Shown: positions 9,580-20,337, counted from the first letter of the stretch. The stretch: 64,000 nt of DNA from Pseudomonas sp. GCEP-101 (GCF_025133575.1 NZ_CP104011.1:3666965-3730964); one strand, 5' to 3'. Notes: generated from the sequence alone by a model not told the origin. Translations and numbers: made by a program.

Positions 9580-11295
9580 ATGGATGCCGTGGTGAAACAC
9601 AGCCCGGCGCTCTCGGCCGGCAAGATTCGCGGCGATCTGGGTGATCGCCTGTTCGTCCGCGGCGGCAAATACCTGCTGCTGGTCCTGCTCACCCTCGCGG
9701 TGCTGATGCCGCTGCTGGCCATCTTCTGGCGCGGCTTCAGCGGCGAAGCGGGGCAGGGCGGCGGCCTGGCGGCCATGGGCGAGCTGCTGCGCAGCGACAA
9801 CTTCCACTGGCTGCTGGGCAACAGCCTGAAGGTCTCGCTCAGCGTGGCGTGCATCGTCGTGCCGGCGGCCTACCTGTTCGCCTACGCGCTGCAACGCACG
9901 CTGATCCCGGCCAAGGGCCTGTGGCGCGGGATTTCCCTGCTGCCGCTGCTGGCGCCGTCGATGCTGCCGGGGATTGCGCTGATCTACCTGTTCGGCAACC
10001 AGGGCCTGCTGCGCCACTGGCTGCCCGACAACATCTACGGTTTCTGGGGCATCGTCCTGGGCGAGGCCATCTACACCTTCCCCCATGCACTGATGATCCT
10101 GCTGTCGGCGCTGTCGCTGGCCGATGCGCGCCTGTTCGACGCCGCCTCCAGCATGGGCGCCGGCCCGTGGAAGGCCTTTCGCAGCATCACCTGGCCGGCC
10201 TCGCGGCAGGGGGTGTTCGCCGCGTTCTGCCTGGTGTTTACCCTGACCATCACCGACTTCGGCGTGCCGGTGGTGGTGGGCGGCGATTACCAGGTGCTGG
10301 CGCTGGAAGCCTACAAGGCGGTGGTCGGCCAGCAGCAGTTCGGCCGGGGCGCGCAGATCGGCATGATCCTCCTGCTGCCGGCGCTGCTCAGCTTCGCCGT
10401 CGACACCTGGCTGCGTCGCCGCCAGGGCGACGCCATGAGCGGTCGTGCGCAGGTCTATCACCCCAAACCGTCGCGTCGCCGCGACGGCGCCTTCCTTGCC
10501 ATCGTCGTGCTGATCAGCGCGGTACTGCTGGGCGTGCTGGGGATGGCCGTGTACTCCTCGCTGGTGAAGTTCTGGCCGTACAACCTCTCGCTGTCGCTGC
10601 ACCACTACGATTTCGACACCACCGCCGGCGGCGGCTGGCTGGCCTACCGCAACAGCCTCACCCTGGCCGCGTGCACCGCGCTCATCGGCAGCGCGCTGAT
10701 CTTCACCGGCGCCTACCTGATCGAGAAAACCCGCGAGCAGCGCTGGCTGAGCCAACTGCTGCGCATGCTGTGCTTCGTGCCGATGGCCGTGCCGGGCCTC
10801 GTGCTCGGCCTGGGCTACGTGTTCTTCTTCAACCTGCCGGGCAACCCGCTGCACGTGTTCTACGGCAGCATGGCGCTGCTGGTGGTGTGCACCATCGCCC
10901 ATTACCTGACCACCGCGCAGATGACCGCCACCGCCGCGCTGCGCCAGCTCGACGGCGAGTTCGAGGCGGCCGCGCTGTCGCTGAAGATGCCGCTGTGGCG
11001 CCACTACCTGCGCGTCACCGTGCCCATCTGCCTGCCGGCGCTGCTGGACATCACCCGCTACCTGTTCGTCTCGGCGATGACCACGGTGTCCGCGGCGATC
11101 TTCCTCTACACCCCGGACACCCTCCTGGCCGCCGTCGCCGTGTTGAACATGGACGACTCCGGCAACGTCGGCGGCGCGGCCGCCATGTCCACCCTGATCC
11201 TGCTCACCTCCGCCGCGGTGTCGCTGCTGCTGGCCGGCGCCTCCCGCGGCCTGCTGCGCCGCTCCCAGGCCTGGAGGAGGGGCGCGAACCCGTAA
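9580..11295 (+). CDS. ABC importer permease with two fused transmembrane domains
   Basis: The 571-residue inner-membrane protein carries two successive binding-protein-dependent permease domains, residues about 30-290 and 310-560, with about 12 hydrophobic helices. Each half has an EAA-type loop (FDAASSMGAGPWKAF in the first, FEAAALSLKMPLWRHY in the second). This tandem form is typical of FbpB/ThiP and of the 2-aminoethylphosphonate permease family. The ATG at 9580 follows the upstream ATPase stop at once, implying translational coupling; earlier in-frame starts would overlap the ATPase by more than 100 bp and are rejected. It forms the channel for the solute delivered by the binding protein encoded 95 bp downstream. 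Confidence 0.87.
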   Translation: MDAVVKHSPALSAGKIRGDLGDRLFVRGGKYLLLVLLTLAVLMPLLAIFWRGFSGEAGQGGGLAAMGELLRSDNFHWLLGNSLKVSLSVACIVVPAAYLFAYALQRTLIPAKGLWRGISLLPLLAPSMLPGIALIYLFGNQGLLRHWLPDNIYGFWGIVLGEAIYTFPHALMILLSALSLADARLFDAASSMGAGPWKAFRSITWPASRQGVFAAFCLVFTLTITDFGVPVVVGGDYQVLALEAYKAVVGQQQFGRGAQIGMILLLPALLSFAVDTWLRRRQGDAMSGRAQVYHPKPSRRRDGAFLAIVVLISAVLLGVLGMAVYSSLVKFWPYNLSLSLHHYDFDTTAGGGWLAYRNSLTLAACTALIGSALIFTGAYLIEKTREQRWLSQLLRMLCFVPMAVPGLVLGLGYVFFFNLPGNPLHVFYGSMALLVVCTIAHYLTTAQMTATAALRQLDGEFEAAALSLKMPLWRHYLRVTVPICLPALLDITRYLFVSAMTTVSAAIFLYTPDTLLAAVAVLNMDDSGNVGGAAAMSTLILLTSAAVSLLLAGASRGLLRRSQAWRRGANP

Positions 11296-11390
11296 CACCG
11301 CTGGACGCTGTCGCCCGGTGCTTGCGTGCCGGGCTCAACCCCTGACAACCCCGCCCCGCGCGGGAGACCCACACTGCCAAGGAGCTCCAC

Positions 11391-12416
11391 ATGTTCAAAC
11401 GTCTTGCCCTCGCCGCCGCCGTGGTTGCCGGTTTCGTCGCACAGGTCCACGCCGCCGACACCGAGCTGACCGTCTACACCGCCCTGGAACCGGAACAGCT
11501 GACCGCCTACAAGCAGGCCTTCGAAGCCGAGAACCCGGATATCACGATCAAGTGGGTGCGCGACTCCACCGGCATCGTCACCGCCAAGCTGCTGGCCGAG
11601 AAGGATCGCCCGCAGGCCGACGCCGTCTGGGGCCTGGCCGCTTCCAGCCTGGCCATCCTCGATCAGCAGGGCATGCTGGAGAAGTACGCGCCCAAGCACC
11701 TGGACGCCATCGGCAAGAACTACCGCGATCCGGCCAACCCGCCGGCCTGGGTCGGCATGGACGTCTGGGCCGCGACCATCTGCTTCAACACCGTCGAGGC
11801 GCAGAAGCTGGGCCTGGAGAAGCCGGTGAGCTGGCAGGACCTGACCAAGCCCGAGTACAAGGGCAAGATCGTCATGCCCAACCCGGCGTCCTCCGGCACC
11901 GGCTTCCTCGACGTCTCCGCCTGGCTGCAAACCTTCGGCGAGAAGCAGGGCTGGGCCTACATGGACGCGCTGCACGAGAACATCGGCCAGTACGTCCACT
12001 CCGGCTCCAAGCCGTGCAAGCTGGCCGCCGCCGGCGAATTCCCGATCGGCATCTCCTTCGAGTACCCGGCCGTGCAGCTCAAGCGCCAGGGCGCACCGCT
12101 GGACATCGTCCTGCCCAAGGAAGGCCTGGGCTGGGAAATCGAGGCCACCGGCATCGTCAAGGGCACCCAGCACGAAGCCGCGGCGAAGAAACTCGCCGAC
12201 TTCTCCGCCAGCCCCAAGGCCATGGAGCTGTACAAGGAAAACTTCGCCGTGCTGGCGCAGCCGGGCATCGCCAAGCCGCAGACCGAACTGCCGGCCGACT
12301 ACGAGCAGCGCCTGATCAAGAACGACTTCGCCTGGGCCTCGAAGAACCGCGACGAGATCCTCGCCGAATGGCGCAAGCGCTATGACGGCAAGTCGGAGAA
12401 GGTCGCGCAGAAGTAA
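11391..12416 (+). CDS. aepX: Periplasmic 2-aminoethylphosphonate-binding protein (AepX/PhnS2-like)
   Basis: The 341-residue protein has a signal peptide with a hydrophobic stretch (LALAAAVVAGFVA) and a probable VHA-A cleavage site at about residue 21. The mature part starts TELTVYTALEPEQL, as in family 1 iron/aminophosphonate-type binding proteins. Ligand-site-like segments include VRDSTGIVTAKL and NPASSGTGF. It captures the substrate in the periplasm and docks to the preceding permease. An RBS (AAGGAGC) lies 7 bp before the start. The assignment to 2-aminoethylphosphonate instead of ferric iron rests on overall resemblance, the absence of the paired tyrosine iron motif and the adjacent flavoenzyme, so the substrate is probable but not proven. 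Confidence 0.78.
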   Translation: MFKRLALAAAVVAGFVAQVHAADTELTVYTALEPEQLTAYKQAFEAENPDITIKWVRDSTGIVTAKLLAEKDRPQADAVWGLAASSLAILDQQGMLEKYAPKHLDAIGKNYRDPANPPAWVGMDVWAATICFNTVEAQKLGLEKPVSWQDLTKPEYKGKIVMPNPASSGTGFLDVSAWLQTFGEKQGWAYMDALHENIGQYVHSGSKPCKLAAAGEFPIGISFEYPAVQLKRQGAPLDIVLPKEGLGWEIEATGIVKGTQHEAAAKKLADFSASPKAMELYKENFAVLAQPGIAKPQTELPADYEQRLIKNDFAWASKNRDEILAEWRKRYDGKSEKVAQK

Positions 12417-12456
12417 GGCTCGGCTGAAGTTCGTCTGTGGTTCGGCGCTGGCGGCC

Positions 12457-12703
12457 CCCTCTCCCCAACCCTCTCCCTGAAGGGAGAGGGGGCTGCTCGG
12501 CGTGTTGGTTCGAGGTGGGTGAAGTCCTGTTGGCCAGCGAAGCGTGACAGGGCGGCGCGACCGACGTGTCATTTGCTTGCTGACCCAGGCAGCGGGTTGC
12601 TGAAGGCAGTTGCCTGAATGCCCCGACGTCGCGGGATGAACCCGGAATTCTTCTCGGCAGAGGAGGGCCCCCTCTCCCTTCAGGGAGAGGGTTGGGGAGA
12701 GGG
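12457..12703. repeat. Inverted pair of CCCTCTCCC/GGGAGAGGG repeat arms
   Basis: A 34-bp motif at 12457-12490 (CCCTCTCCCC then ACCCTCTCCC, then a GGGAGAGGG hairpin arm) recurs as its reverse complement at 12670-12703, bracketing 179 bp. The same arms occur at several other intergenic sites in the window. It fills the gap 12417-12729, where no gene is seen. Confidence 0.75.
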
Positions 12704-12729
12704 GCTCTTCACCACGCAGGACATCCACC

Positions 12730-13860
12730 ATGACCCACACCCACTGCGACGTCGCCATCGTCGGCGCCGGCATCCTCGGCCTCTCCCACGCCTACGCCGC
12801 CGCCCGCCGCGGCCTCTCCGTGCGCGTCTTCGAGCGCACCGCCACGCCCCTGGGCGCCTCGGTGCGCAACTTCGGCCAGGCGCTGGTCACCGGCCAGCCG
12901 CCGGGCGTGATGTCGGACCTGGCCCGTGCCAGCCGGCCGATCTGGGCGCACTGGGCGCAGGGCGCCGGGTTCTCCCTGCGGCGCAACGGCTCGCTGCTGT
13001 TCGCCCGCAGCGAAGCCGAGGAGCGCCTGCTCGAAGCCTTCTGCGCCGGCCGTGCCAAAGCGCTGGATTACCGCGTAGGCCTGCTGCGCGGCAGCGAACT
13101 GAACGACCTCTACCAGGGGCAGTTCCGCCACCACCGCGCCGCGCTGGTGGGCTTCGACGACCAGCAGCTGTATTCCCGCGAGGCGCTGCCGAGCCTGATC
13201 GACCACCTGCGCCGCGAGCACGGCGTGGCGTTCCATTTCTCCACCTTGGTGCGCGATGTCGACATCGGCGTGCTGCGCACCACCGCGGGGACCTTCACCG
13301 CCGGGCAGGTGATCGTCTGCTCTGGCCACGACTACCAGACGTTGCTGGCCGAGGTCATCGCGCCGCTGGAGCCGCAGGTGTGTCGCCTGCAGATGCTGCG
13401 CGCCCGTCCGCAGGTCGATGTCGGCCTTGCCCATTCGATTCTCACCGGCCTGAGCTGTGTGCACTACGGCGCCTTCTCCGACCTGCCCGAGGCCGAGGCG
13501 GTGCGCGAGCAGATCCGCCGCGAGACGCCGGAGCTGGAGGCGCAGGGCATCCACCTGCTGGTCAGCCCCACGCCCCATGGCGAGCTGATCATCGGTGACT
13601 CCCACCACTACGGCAGCGACGCCGCGCCGTTCAACGCCGAATTCGTCGACCGGCTGATGCTGGAACTGGCCGAGGACACGCTGGGCATGCGCGTGGAGGT
13701 GGTCGAGCGCTGGCAGGGCGTCTATGGCGCGCGCGGGCCGGGGCCGTTCTCGGTGCTGCAGGCCGCCGACGGCGTCACCGCCGTGCTGATGCACACCGGC
13801 GTTGGCATGAGCATCGGCCCGGCGCTGGGAGAGCGCACGGTCGCCGCGCTGTTCGGCTGA
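12730..13860 (+). CDS. FAD-dependent oxidoreductase of the aminophosphonate-linked DAO family
   Basis: This 376-residue protein opens with a dinucleotide-binding motif (VAIVGAGILGLSHA) and the subgroup segment LGASVRNFGQA; the C-terminus carries a second flavin contact (MHTGVGMSIGPALG). It belongs to the D-amino-acid/glycine oxidase-like flavoproteins, in a clade (TIGR03364) known to occur with phosphonate transporters and phosphonatase-like enzymes and proposed to deaminate an aminophosphonate oxidatively. Its position behind the 2-aminoethylphosphonate-type importer supports such a role. No PhnW transaminase or PhnX hydrolase is adjacent, so the aldehyde product would have to be handled by genes elsewhere. 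Confidence 0.82.
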   Translation: MTHTHCDVAIVGAGILGLSHAYAAARRGLSVRVFERTATPLGASVRNFGQALVTGQPPGVMSDLARASRPIWAHWAQGAGFSLRRNGSLLFARSEAEERLLEAFCAGRAKALDYRVGLLRGSELNDLYQGQFRHHRAALVGFDDQQLYSREALPSLIDHLRREHGVAFHFSTLVRDVDIGVLRTTAGTFTAGQVIVCSGHDYQTLLAEVIAPLEPQVCRLQMLRARPQVDVGLAHSILTGLSCVHYGAFSDLPEAEAVREQIRRETPELEAQGIHLLVSPTPHGELIIGDSHHYGSDAAPFNAEFVDRLMLELAEDTLGMRVEVVERWQGVYGARGPGPFSVLQAADGVTAVLMHTGVGMSIGPALGERTVAALFG

Positions 13861-13927
13861 CACCTGGCTGTCATGGGAAGGTCATGGGCTTCTGATAACA
13901 CCGGAGGGCGGGCCTGACCTGCTCTTC

Positions 13928-13991
13928 GTAGGAGCGAGCTTGCTCGCGAACAGTCCGTGCCGTGCGGGTTCGCGAGCAAGCTCACCCCTAC
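13928..13991. repeat. Inverted REP pair
   Basis: GTAGGAGCGAGCTTGCTCGC, then 20 bp, then the reverse-complement core GCGAGCAAGCTC. The second arm is slightly degenerate (CACCCCTAC in place of GCTCCTAC). Confidence 0.85.
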
Positions 13992-14022
13992 AGGCGCGCC
14001 CCACTTGCGTGCGCAGAAAACC

Positions 14023-15045
14023 ATGAACCACAGCATCGTCCAGAGCCACCAGGACTCCGACCTGTTCGGCCTGCTCTACGGCTTCAGCTTTCGTCCGGAC
14101 CAGCCCGGTCTGGAGATCGATTCGCCCACCGCCCTGCAGCGCCTGCGGCAGCCGCGCGCGGCGGACGAGTTCCTCTGGCTGCACCTGAACCTGGCGCACG
14201 CGGCGTGCGAGCGCTGGATGAAGTCGCACCTGGAACTGCCCGACTACTTCTTCGAAACCCTGCGCGAAGGTTCGCGCTCCACGCGCATCGAGCATGTGGA
14301 CGACGCGCTGCTGGCGGTGGTCAACGACGTGGTCTTCGACTTCGGCAGCCGCATGTCCTCGGACGTCGCCACCCTCTGGGTGTGCGCCCGCGGCCGCCTG
14401 CTGGTCACCGCCCGCGCGCAGCCGCTGCGCTCGGTGGATACGCTGCGCTCGTCGGTGAAGCGCGGCGAGTGTTTCAATTCGCCGCTGGAGCTGCTGGTGC
14501 ACCTGCTGCGCGACCAGGGCGATATCCTCACCCGCATCGTCCGCGAGACCAGCCTGAGCGTGGACCGCATCGAGGACCAGTTGCTGTCCTCGCGCCTCGC
14601 CACCAGTCGCGCCGACCTGGGCGCCATGCGCCGCGTACTGGTGCGCCTGCAACGCCTGCTGGCGCTGGAGCCGGGCTCGCTGATGCGCCTGCTCAACCGC
14701 CCGCCGGTGTGGCTGACGGAGGACGACGTGCGCGTGCTGCGCGAAGCCACCGAGGAATTCTCCCTGGTGATCAACGACCTCACCGCGCTGGGCGAGCGCA
14801 TCAAGCTGCTGCAGGAAGAGATCGCCGCGAAGATCAACGAACAGAGCAACCGCACGCTGTTCACCCTCACCGTAGTCACGGTGCTGGCGCTGCCGATCAA
14901 CATCATCGCCGGTTTCTTCGGCATGAACGTCGGCGGCATCCCCTTCGCCAACGACCCGGAAGGCTTCTGGATCCTGGTGGTGCTGGTGGCCAGCTTTACC
15001 GGCCTGGCCGGGCGCTGGGCGTTTCGCAAGCGCGATGATTACTGA
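14023..15045 (+). CDS. zntB: CorA-family zinc transporter ZntB
   Basis: The 340-residue protein has a long cytoplasmic N-domain and two C-terminal helices. The first helix (about residues 285-306) ends with the CorA-family signature GMN in FFGMNVGGIP, and the second lies at about 315-335. GMNVGGIP is characteristic of the ZntB branch, which mediates zinc/cation flux across the inner membrane. The start at 14023 gives a normal ZntB N-terminus. An in-frame start 66 bp earlier lies inside the upstream REP and would translate repeat sequence, so it is rejected. The gene is not in an operon. Transport direction and ion are family inferences. Confidence 0.85.
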   Translation: MNHSIVQSHQDSDLFGLLYGFSFRPDQPGLEIDSPTALQRLRQPRAADEFLWLHLNLAHAACERWMKSHLELPDYFFETLREGSRSTRIEHVDDALLAVVNDVVFDFGSRMSSDVATLWVCARGRLLVTARAQPLRSVDTLRSSVKRGECFNSPLELLVHLLRDQGDILTRIVRETSLSVDRIEDQLLSSRLATSRADLGAMRRVLVRLQRLLALEPGSLMRLLNRPPVWLTEDDVRVLREATEEFSLVINDLTALGERIKLLQEEIAAKINEQSNRTLFTLTVVTVLALPINIIAGFFGMNVGGIPFANDPEGFWILVVLVASFTGLAGRWAFRKRDDY

Positions 15046-15070
15046 CCGACATCGGCATGCGGCCCCTTGA

Positions 15071-15559
15071 TAGGAGCGAGCTTGCTCGCGAACGGGATTA
15101 ACCGGCAGCTCGGTGCTGGGGGTGTTCGCGAGCAAGCTCGCTCCTACAGGTTTGCGCCGGCGCAAGCTGGTTGCGTAGGAGCAATTATCGCTCTCTGAAA
15201 GTCCGTGCCTGTGTTTCCCTCTCCCTAACCCTCTCCCTGAAGGGAGAGGGGACTGGATCAGCGCCGGCTGAAACTGCGGGGTCAGCCGGCACGGGCGGCT
15301 CCCTCTTCCTTCGGAGCGGGGCGCGCAGCCAGGGCGGGGGAGAGGGCATGCCCCGGCGCGATTATTCAGGTAGGAGCGGACTCTATCCGCGAACGATTCC
15401 CGGCAGCTCCGCGCTGGCCGGTTGCACATCGCGGACGAAGTCCGCTCCTACAGGTTTACCCGGCGCAACCAGCCTGTGTAGGAGCGGACTCTGTCCGCGA
15501 TCGATTCCCGGCTGCTCCGCGCTGGCCGGTGGCACATCGCGGACGAAGTCCGCTCCTAC
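15071..15559. repeat. Cluster of REP pairs and one composite repeat
   Basis: The gap 15046-15630 holds an inverted REP pair at 15071-15147, a composite CCCTCTCCC...GGGAGAGGG element at 15217-15347, and two REP pairs of the GTAGGAGCGGACT type at 15370-15451 and 15478-15559. The last two are near-identical copies 108 bp apart, sharing the spacer GCTCCGCGCTGGCCGGT. No gene is seen. Confidence 0.85.
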
Positions 15560-15584
15560 GCTCGGGCTGCCCCCGAGACCGGGC

Positions 15585-15611
15585 AAAAAAAGACCGGCCC
15601 AGTGGCCGGTC
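15585..15611 (-). terminator. Intrinsic terminator of the phhABC operon
   Basis: On the minus strand a perfect 8-bp stem (GACCGGCC with GGCCGGTC, loop ACTG) is followed by seven T residues, 20 bp after the phhC stop. Confidence 0.93.
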
Positions 15612-15630
15612 GAGGGGGAAGAAAGCGTCG

Positions 15631-16827
15631 TCAGCGGCAGACGCGGGCGATGGCCGCTGCCAGATGATCCAGGCGCTCGCCGTCGAGTCCGGCGATATTG
15701 GCGCGGCCGCTGCTCACCAGGTAGATGCTGTGCTCCTCGCGCAGGATGCGCACCTGCTCGGCCTGCAGGCCGGTGTAGGAGAACATGCCGCGCTGGAGGG
15801 CGATGTGCGCGAAGCGCTCCGCCAGCCCGTGGGGGCGCAGGGCTTCTACCAGACCGACGCGCAGGTCGGCGATGCGCCCGCGCATGCCGTCCAGCTCGTC
15901 CAGCCAGAGGTTCTTCAGCTCCGGGTCGCCCAGGATGGTGGCGACCACTTCCGCGCCGTGGGCCGGCGGGGTGGACCACAGGTTGCGGGCGAACAGCGCC
16001 AGCTGGCTGCGGATGTCGGTGAGCTTGTCGGCGCTCTCGGCACAGACGATCAGCGCGCCGACGCGGTCGCGGTAGAGGCCGAAGTTCTTCGAGCAGGAGC
16101 TGGTGACCAGCACTTCCGGCAGGTTCTGCGCCAGCAGGCGCACCGAGTAGGCGTCCTCTTCCAGGCCGTCGCCCAGGCCCTGGTAGGCGAAGTCCAGCAG
16201 CGGCAGCAGCTCGCGGCGGCGGACGATCTCCAGCACGCGTTGCCACTGCTGGTGGTCCAGGTCGAAGCCGGTGGGGTTGTGGCAGCAGGCGTGCAGCAGC
16301 ACCACGTCGCCCTGAGGGATCTTCTCCAGCATGGCGAACATGGCGTCCGCGTCGAGGCGGTTGTCCGCGCCAACGTAGGGGTAGTGCTTGATCGGCACGC
16401 CGGCAGCGGCGAACAGGGTCTCGTGGATCGGCCAGGTCGGGTCGCTCAGCCAGATGTGCTTGCCCGGCAGGCAGTGGGCGATGAACTCCGCCGCCAGGCG
16501 CAGGGCGCCGGTGCCGCCCGGCGTCTGGGTGGCGTCGGCGCGGGCCCCGGCCAGCAGCGGCGAGGTGACGCCCAGCACCAGCTCGCACAGGCGCGCGGCG
16601 AACAGCGCGTCACCGTGGCTGCCGACATAGCTCTTGGTGGTCTCGGTATCGACCAGGCGCTGTTCGGCGAGCTTCACCGCGCGAGGGATCGGCGTGAGGC
16701 CCTGGGCGTCCTTGTAGACGCCCACGCCAAGGTCGAGCCGCGCGGGGTTGGGGTCCGCCCGATAGGCTTCGAGCAGGCCCAGGATCGGGTCGCCCGGTAC
16801 GCGGGTGACCTTGGCGAAATGGCTCAT
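15631..16827 (-). CDS. phhC: Aromatic amino acid aminotransferase PhhC
   Basis: This 398-residue class I/II aminotransferase has the PLP lysine in [16 protein letters not shown] and the class I N-terminus ([13 protein letters not shown]). It transaminates tyrosine/phenylalanine with 2-oxoglutarate to the aryl-pyruvates, supplying 4-hydroxyphenylpyruvate to Hpd. The start is chosen at MSHFAKV because the ATG overlaps the phhB stop by 4 bp (ATGA), a typical coupled junction; longer frames run back through phhB. It is last in phhABC and is followed by a strong terminator. The order phhA-phhB-phhC is the one known in P. aeruginosa. Confidence 0.93.
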   Translation of the reverse strand: MSHFAKVTRVPGDPILGLLEAYRADPNPARLDLGVGVYKDAQGLTPIPRAVKLAEQRLVDTETTKSYVGSHGDALFAARLCELVLGVTSPLLAGARADATQTPGGTGALRLAAEFIAHCLPGKHIWLSDPTWPIHETLFAAAGVPIKHYPYVGADNRLDADAMFAMLEKIPQGDVVLLHACCHNPTGFDLDHQQWQRVLEIVRRRELLPLLDFAYQGLGDGLEEDAYSVRLLAQNLPEVLVTSSCSKNFGLYRDRVGALIVCAESADKLTDIRSQLALFARNLWSTPPAHGAEVVATILGDPELKNLWLDELDGMRGRIADLRVGLVEALRPHGLAERFAHIALQRGMFSYTGLQAEQVRILREEHSIYLVSSGRANIAGLDGERLDHLAAAIARVCR

Positions 16828-17180
16828 TTGCGTCCCTCTGCTGTCGCGGCCAGCTCGTCGGTGCGCGCGGCCATGATGAAGTCGTTGCGGTGCAGGCCGC
16901 GAAGTTCGTGGCTCCACCAGGTGACGGTGACCTTGCCCCACTGGGTCAGCAGGTCGGGGTGGTGGCCTTCTTCCTCGGCGATGGCGCCTACCGCGTTGGT
17001 GAAGGCCAGGGCGTGCCTGAAGTTCTTGAACAGGAATACCCGCTCCAGTTCCATGTGATCGTCACGGACCTCGATGTTCCAGTCCGGGATCTGCTTGATC
17101 AGCACCGCCAGTTCTTCGTCGGACACCTTCGGGGCGTCGGCGCGGCAGGCTTCGCAATGGGCTTGGGTGAGTGCGGTCAT
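16824..17180 (-). CDS. phhB: Pterin-4a-carbinolamine dehydratase PhhB
   Basis: This small protein of 118 residues has the DCoH/PCD signature [20 protein letters not shown], including the conserved histidine pair and the WWSH segment. It dehydrates the 4a-hydroxy-tetrahydropterin formed by PhhA, recycling the cofactor. The start MTALTQAH has a good RBS (AAGGAGAAC). Its gene lies 104 bp after phhA and overlaps phhC by 4 bp, fitting one transcript. Confidence 0.95.
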   Translation of the reverse strand: MTALTQAHCEACRADAPKVSDEELAVLIKQIPDWNIEVRDDHMELERVFLFKNFRHALAFTNAVGAIAEEEGHHPDLLTQWGKVTVTWWSHELRGLHRNDFIMAARTDELAATAEGRK

Positions 17181-17284
17181 GAAGGTTCTCCTTGTCGTGG
17201 GGTGGCATAGGAGTGCGCTCGCGAACCATCTTAGGCGCGCGAGCACGTCTCATCCTAGGCACAGATGGGCTCGATTGCAGCGGA

Positions 17285-18073
17285 TCAGGCGGCCTGTTTC
17301 GGCGGGAATTTCGGCGCGTGCAGACCCAGGCGCATGGCTTCGCGCACTAGCGCCATGATGTCCTCATGGGCCAGTTCGAACAGGCGCTTGAGTTCGGGGA
17401 GCACGAAATACAGGGGCTGCAGGATGTCGATGCGGTACGGCGTGCGCATGCATTCCAGCGGGTCGAAGGCCTGGTGCTCGGGCTCGCCGGAGAGGCTGTA
17501 GACGGTCTCCTTGGGCGAGGAGAGGATGCCGCCGCCATAGATGCGCAGGCCCTGGGACGTGTCCAGCAGGCCGAACTCGATGGTCATCCAGTAGAGGCGG
17601 GCGAGGAACACGCGCTCTTCCTTGCTCGCCGCCAGGCCCAGCTTGCCGTAGGTGTGGGTGAACTCGGCGAACCAGGGGTTGGTCAGCAGCGGGCAGTGGC
17701 CGAAGATCTCGTGGAAGATGTCCGGCTCCTGCAGGTAGTCCAGCTCCTCGGGGGTGCGGATGAAGGTCGCGACGGGGAATTGCTGGCTCGCCAGCAGCTC
17801 GAAGAACGTCTGGAATGGAATCAGCGCCGGTACCCGCGCCACGCGCCAGCCGGTGGTGGCCTGCAGCACCCGGTTGACTTCGCCCAGTTGCGGGATGCGC
17901 TCGTGGGGCAGGCCGAGCTGTTCGATGCCGTCCAGGTACTCCTGACACGCGCGGCCCTCGATCACCTTCAGCTGACGGGTGATCAGGGTGTTCCAGACCT
18001 GGTGCTCGGTTTCCGGGTAGTGGATGAAACCGTCTTCGTCAGGTTGGCGGGCCACGTATTGCGTTGTCTTCAT
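17285..18073 (-). CDS. phhA: Phenylalanine 4-monooxygenase PhhA
   Basis: The 262-residue enzyme is the same length as the characterised Pseudomonas PhhA. The iron ligands are visible: His121 and His126 in FHEIFGHCPLL, and Glu166 in YWMTIEFGLL. It hydroxylates phenylalanine to tyrosine using O2, iron and tetrahydropterin, in the cytoplasm. The ATG at 18073 (minus strand) follows a GGAGGATCC-type RBS; an open frame extends upstream but lacks conservation. It leads phhABC, divergent from phhR, with two candidate PhhR sites between. Confidence 0.96.
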   Translation of the reverse strand: MKTTQYVARQPDEDGFIHYPETEHQVWNTLITRQLKVIEGRACQEYLDGIEQLGLPHERIPQLGEVNRVLQATTGWRVARVPALIPFQTFFELLASQQFPVATFIRTPEELDYLQEPDIFHEIFGHCPLLTNPWFAEFTHTYGKLGLAASKEERVFLARLYWMTIEFGLLDTSQGLRIYGGGILSSPKETVYSLSGEPEHQAFDPLECMRTPYRIDILQPLYFVLPELKRLFELAHEDIMALVREAMRLGLHAPKFPPKQAA

Positions 18074-18185
18074 GGATCCTCCGGCGTCGAGCTGCCTGTT
18101 CTTGTGATGACTCAAGCAATAGCGCGACGCGTGCCGCCGAGCAGCCCCCCGGGAGCTGCGCCGACAGCGGCGGAAGCGGTCGATC

Positions 18186-18203
18186 CGTAAAGAAATGCTG
18201 ACG
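18186..18203. promoter_or_regulatory. Candidate PhhR/TyrR box, phhA-proximal
   Basis: CGTAAA-GAAATG-CTGACG. The reverse complement of the hpd-upstream site reads CGTAAA-N6-GTGACA, so the two share the half-sites CGTAAA and sTGAC. It lies 113 bp before the phhA start. The TyrR consensus is TGTAAA-N6-TTTACA. Confidence 0.55.
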
Positions 18204-18248
18204 ACTGGCGGCGCCGTCATGCGGTTGTGGCTTGAAGGTGCGGTGATG

Positions 18249-18266
18249 TGTCACATATTCTTGACG
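18249..18266. promoter_or_regulatory. Candidate PhhR/TyrR box, phhR-proximal
   Basis: TGTCAC-ATATTC-TTGACG matches the hpd-upstream site TGTCAC-GAAATG-TTTACG in 11 of 12 half-site positions. It lies 69 bp before the phhR start, where autoregulation would act. Confidence 0.6.
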
Positions 18267-18334
18267 GAAATTTCCGGCCGTCTTGCGAAAAAACCTGCCG
18301 GAACGCCCACCACAACGACAACCACGGGCCCGCC

Positions 18335-19897
<1,563 letters not shown>

Positions 19898-19926
19898 TGC
19901 CCGCGACTCGTCGCCGATGCATCTGA

Positions 19927-20291
19927 GGGTTCGCGAGCAAGCTCGCTCCTACAAGGGCGGGAGCGGTGGAGCGGGCGGTGGCTGTCGGTGTCTCGGGTGG
20001 CTGTGCATTCCGTCGCGAAGGAATTCGCGGACAAGGTCCGCTCCTACAGGAGCGAGAGCGGTGGCGTCATACTGTAGGAGCGGGCCACGCCCGCGATCCG
20101 TCGGCAAGGCCGACGCGTCCTGCGGGTTCGCGAGCAAGCTCGTTCCTACAAGGGCGCGAGCGGTGGAGCGGGCGGTGGCTGTCGGTGTCTCGGGTGGCTA
20201 TGCATTTCGTCGCGAAGGATTTCGCGGACGAGGTCCGCTCCTACAGGACGGGCGGCGAGCTCTTCGTAGGAGCGAGCTTGCTCGCGAACCG
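19927..20291. repeat. REP cluster with a 124-bp segment duplicated at 197-bp spacing
   Basis: Segments 19927-20050 and 20124-20247 are near-identical: REP half, GGTGGAGCGGGCGGTGGCTG and TCTCGGGTGGCT core, then a second REP half GGTCCGCTCCTACAGG. Further REP cores lie at about 20071-20100 and 20265-20290. No gene is seen in 19898-20365. Confidence 0.8.
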
Positions 20292-20312
20292 ATCTCAGGA
20301 AACAGACGAACA

Positions 20313-20337
20313 AAACCCCGGCACCAGGCCGGGGTTT
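20313..20337 (-). terminator. Intrinsic terminator for the DUF6316-type gene
   Basis: Arms AAACCCCGGC and GCCGGGGTTT with a 5-nt loop form a perfect stem, 28 bp past the stop of the minus-strand gene. The minus strand continues with a T-rich tract. Confidence 0.8.

Noticed and set aside
9421..11298. Very long open frame on the minus strand opposite the fused permease gene
   Set aside because: High GC leaves antisense frames open. The translation is Gln/His/Arg-rich with no domain, while the plus strand encodes a clear permease.
18225..18245. Possible sigma54 promoter (TGGCTTGAAGGTGC) upstream of phhR
   Set aside because: The GG-to-GC spacing is 9, not 10, the -24 element is weak, and PhhR has a changed GAFTGA loop.
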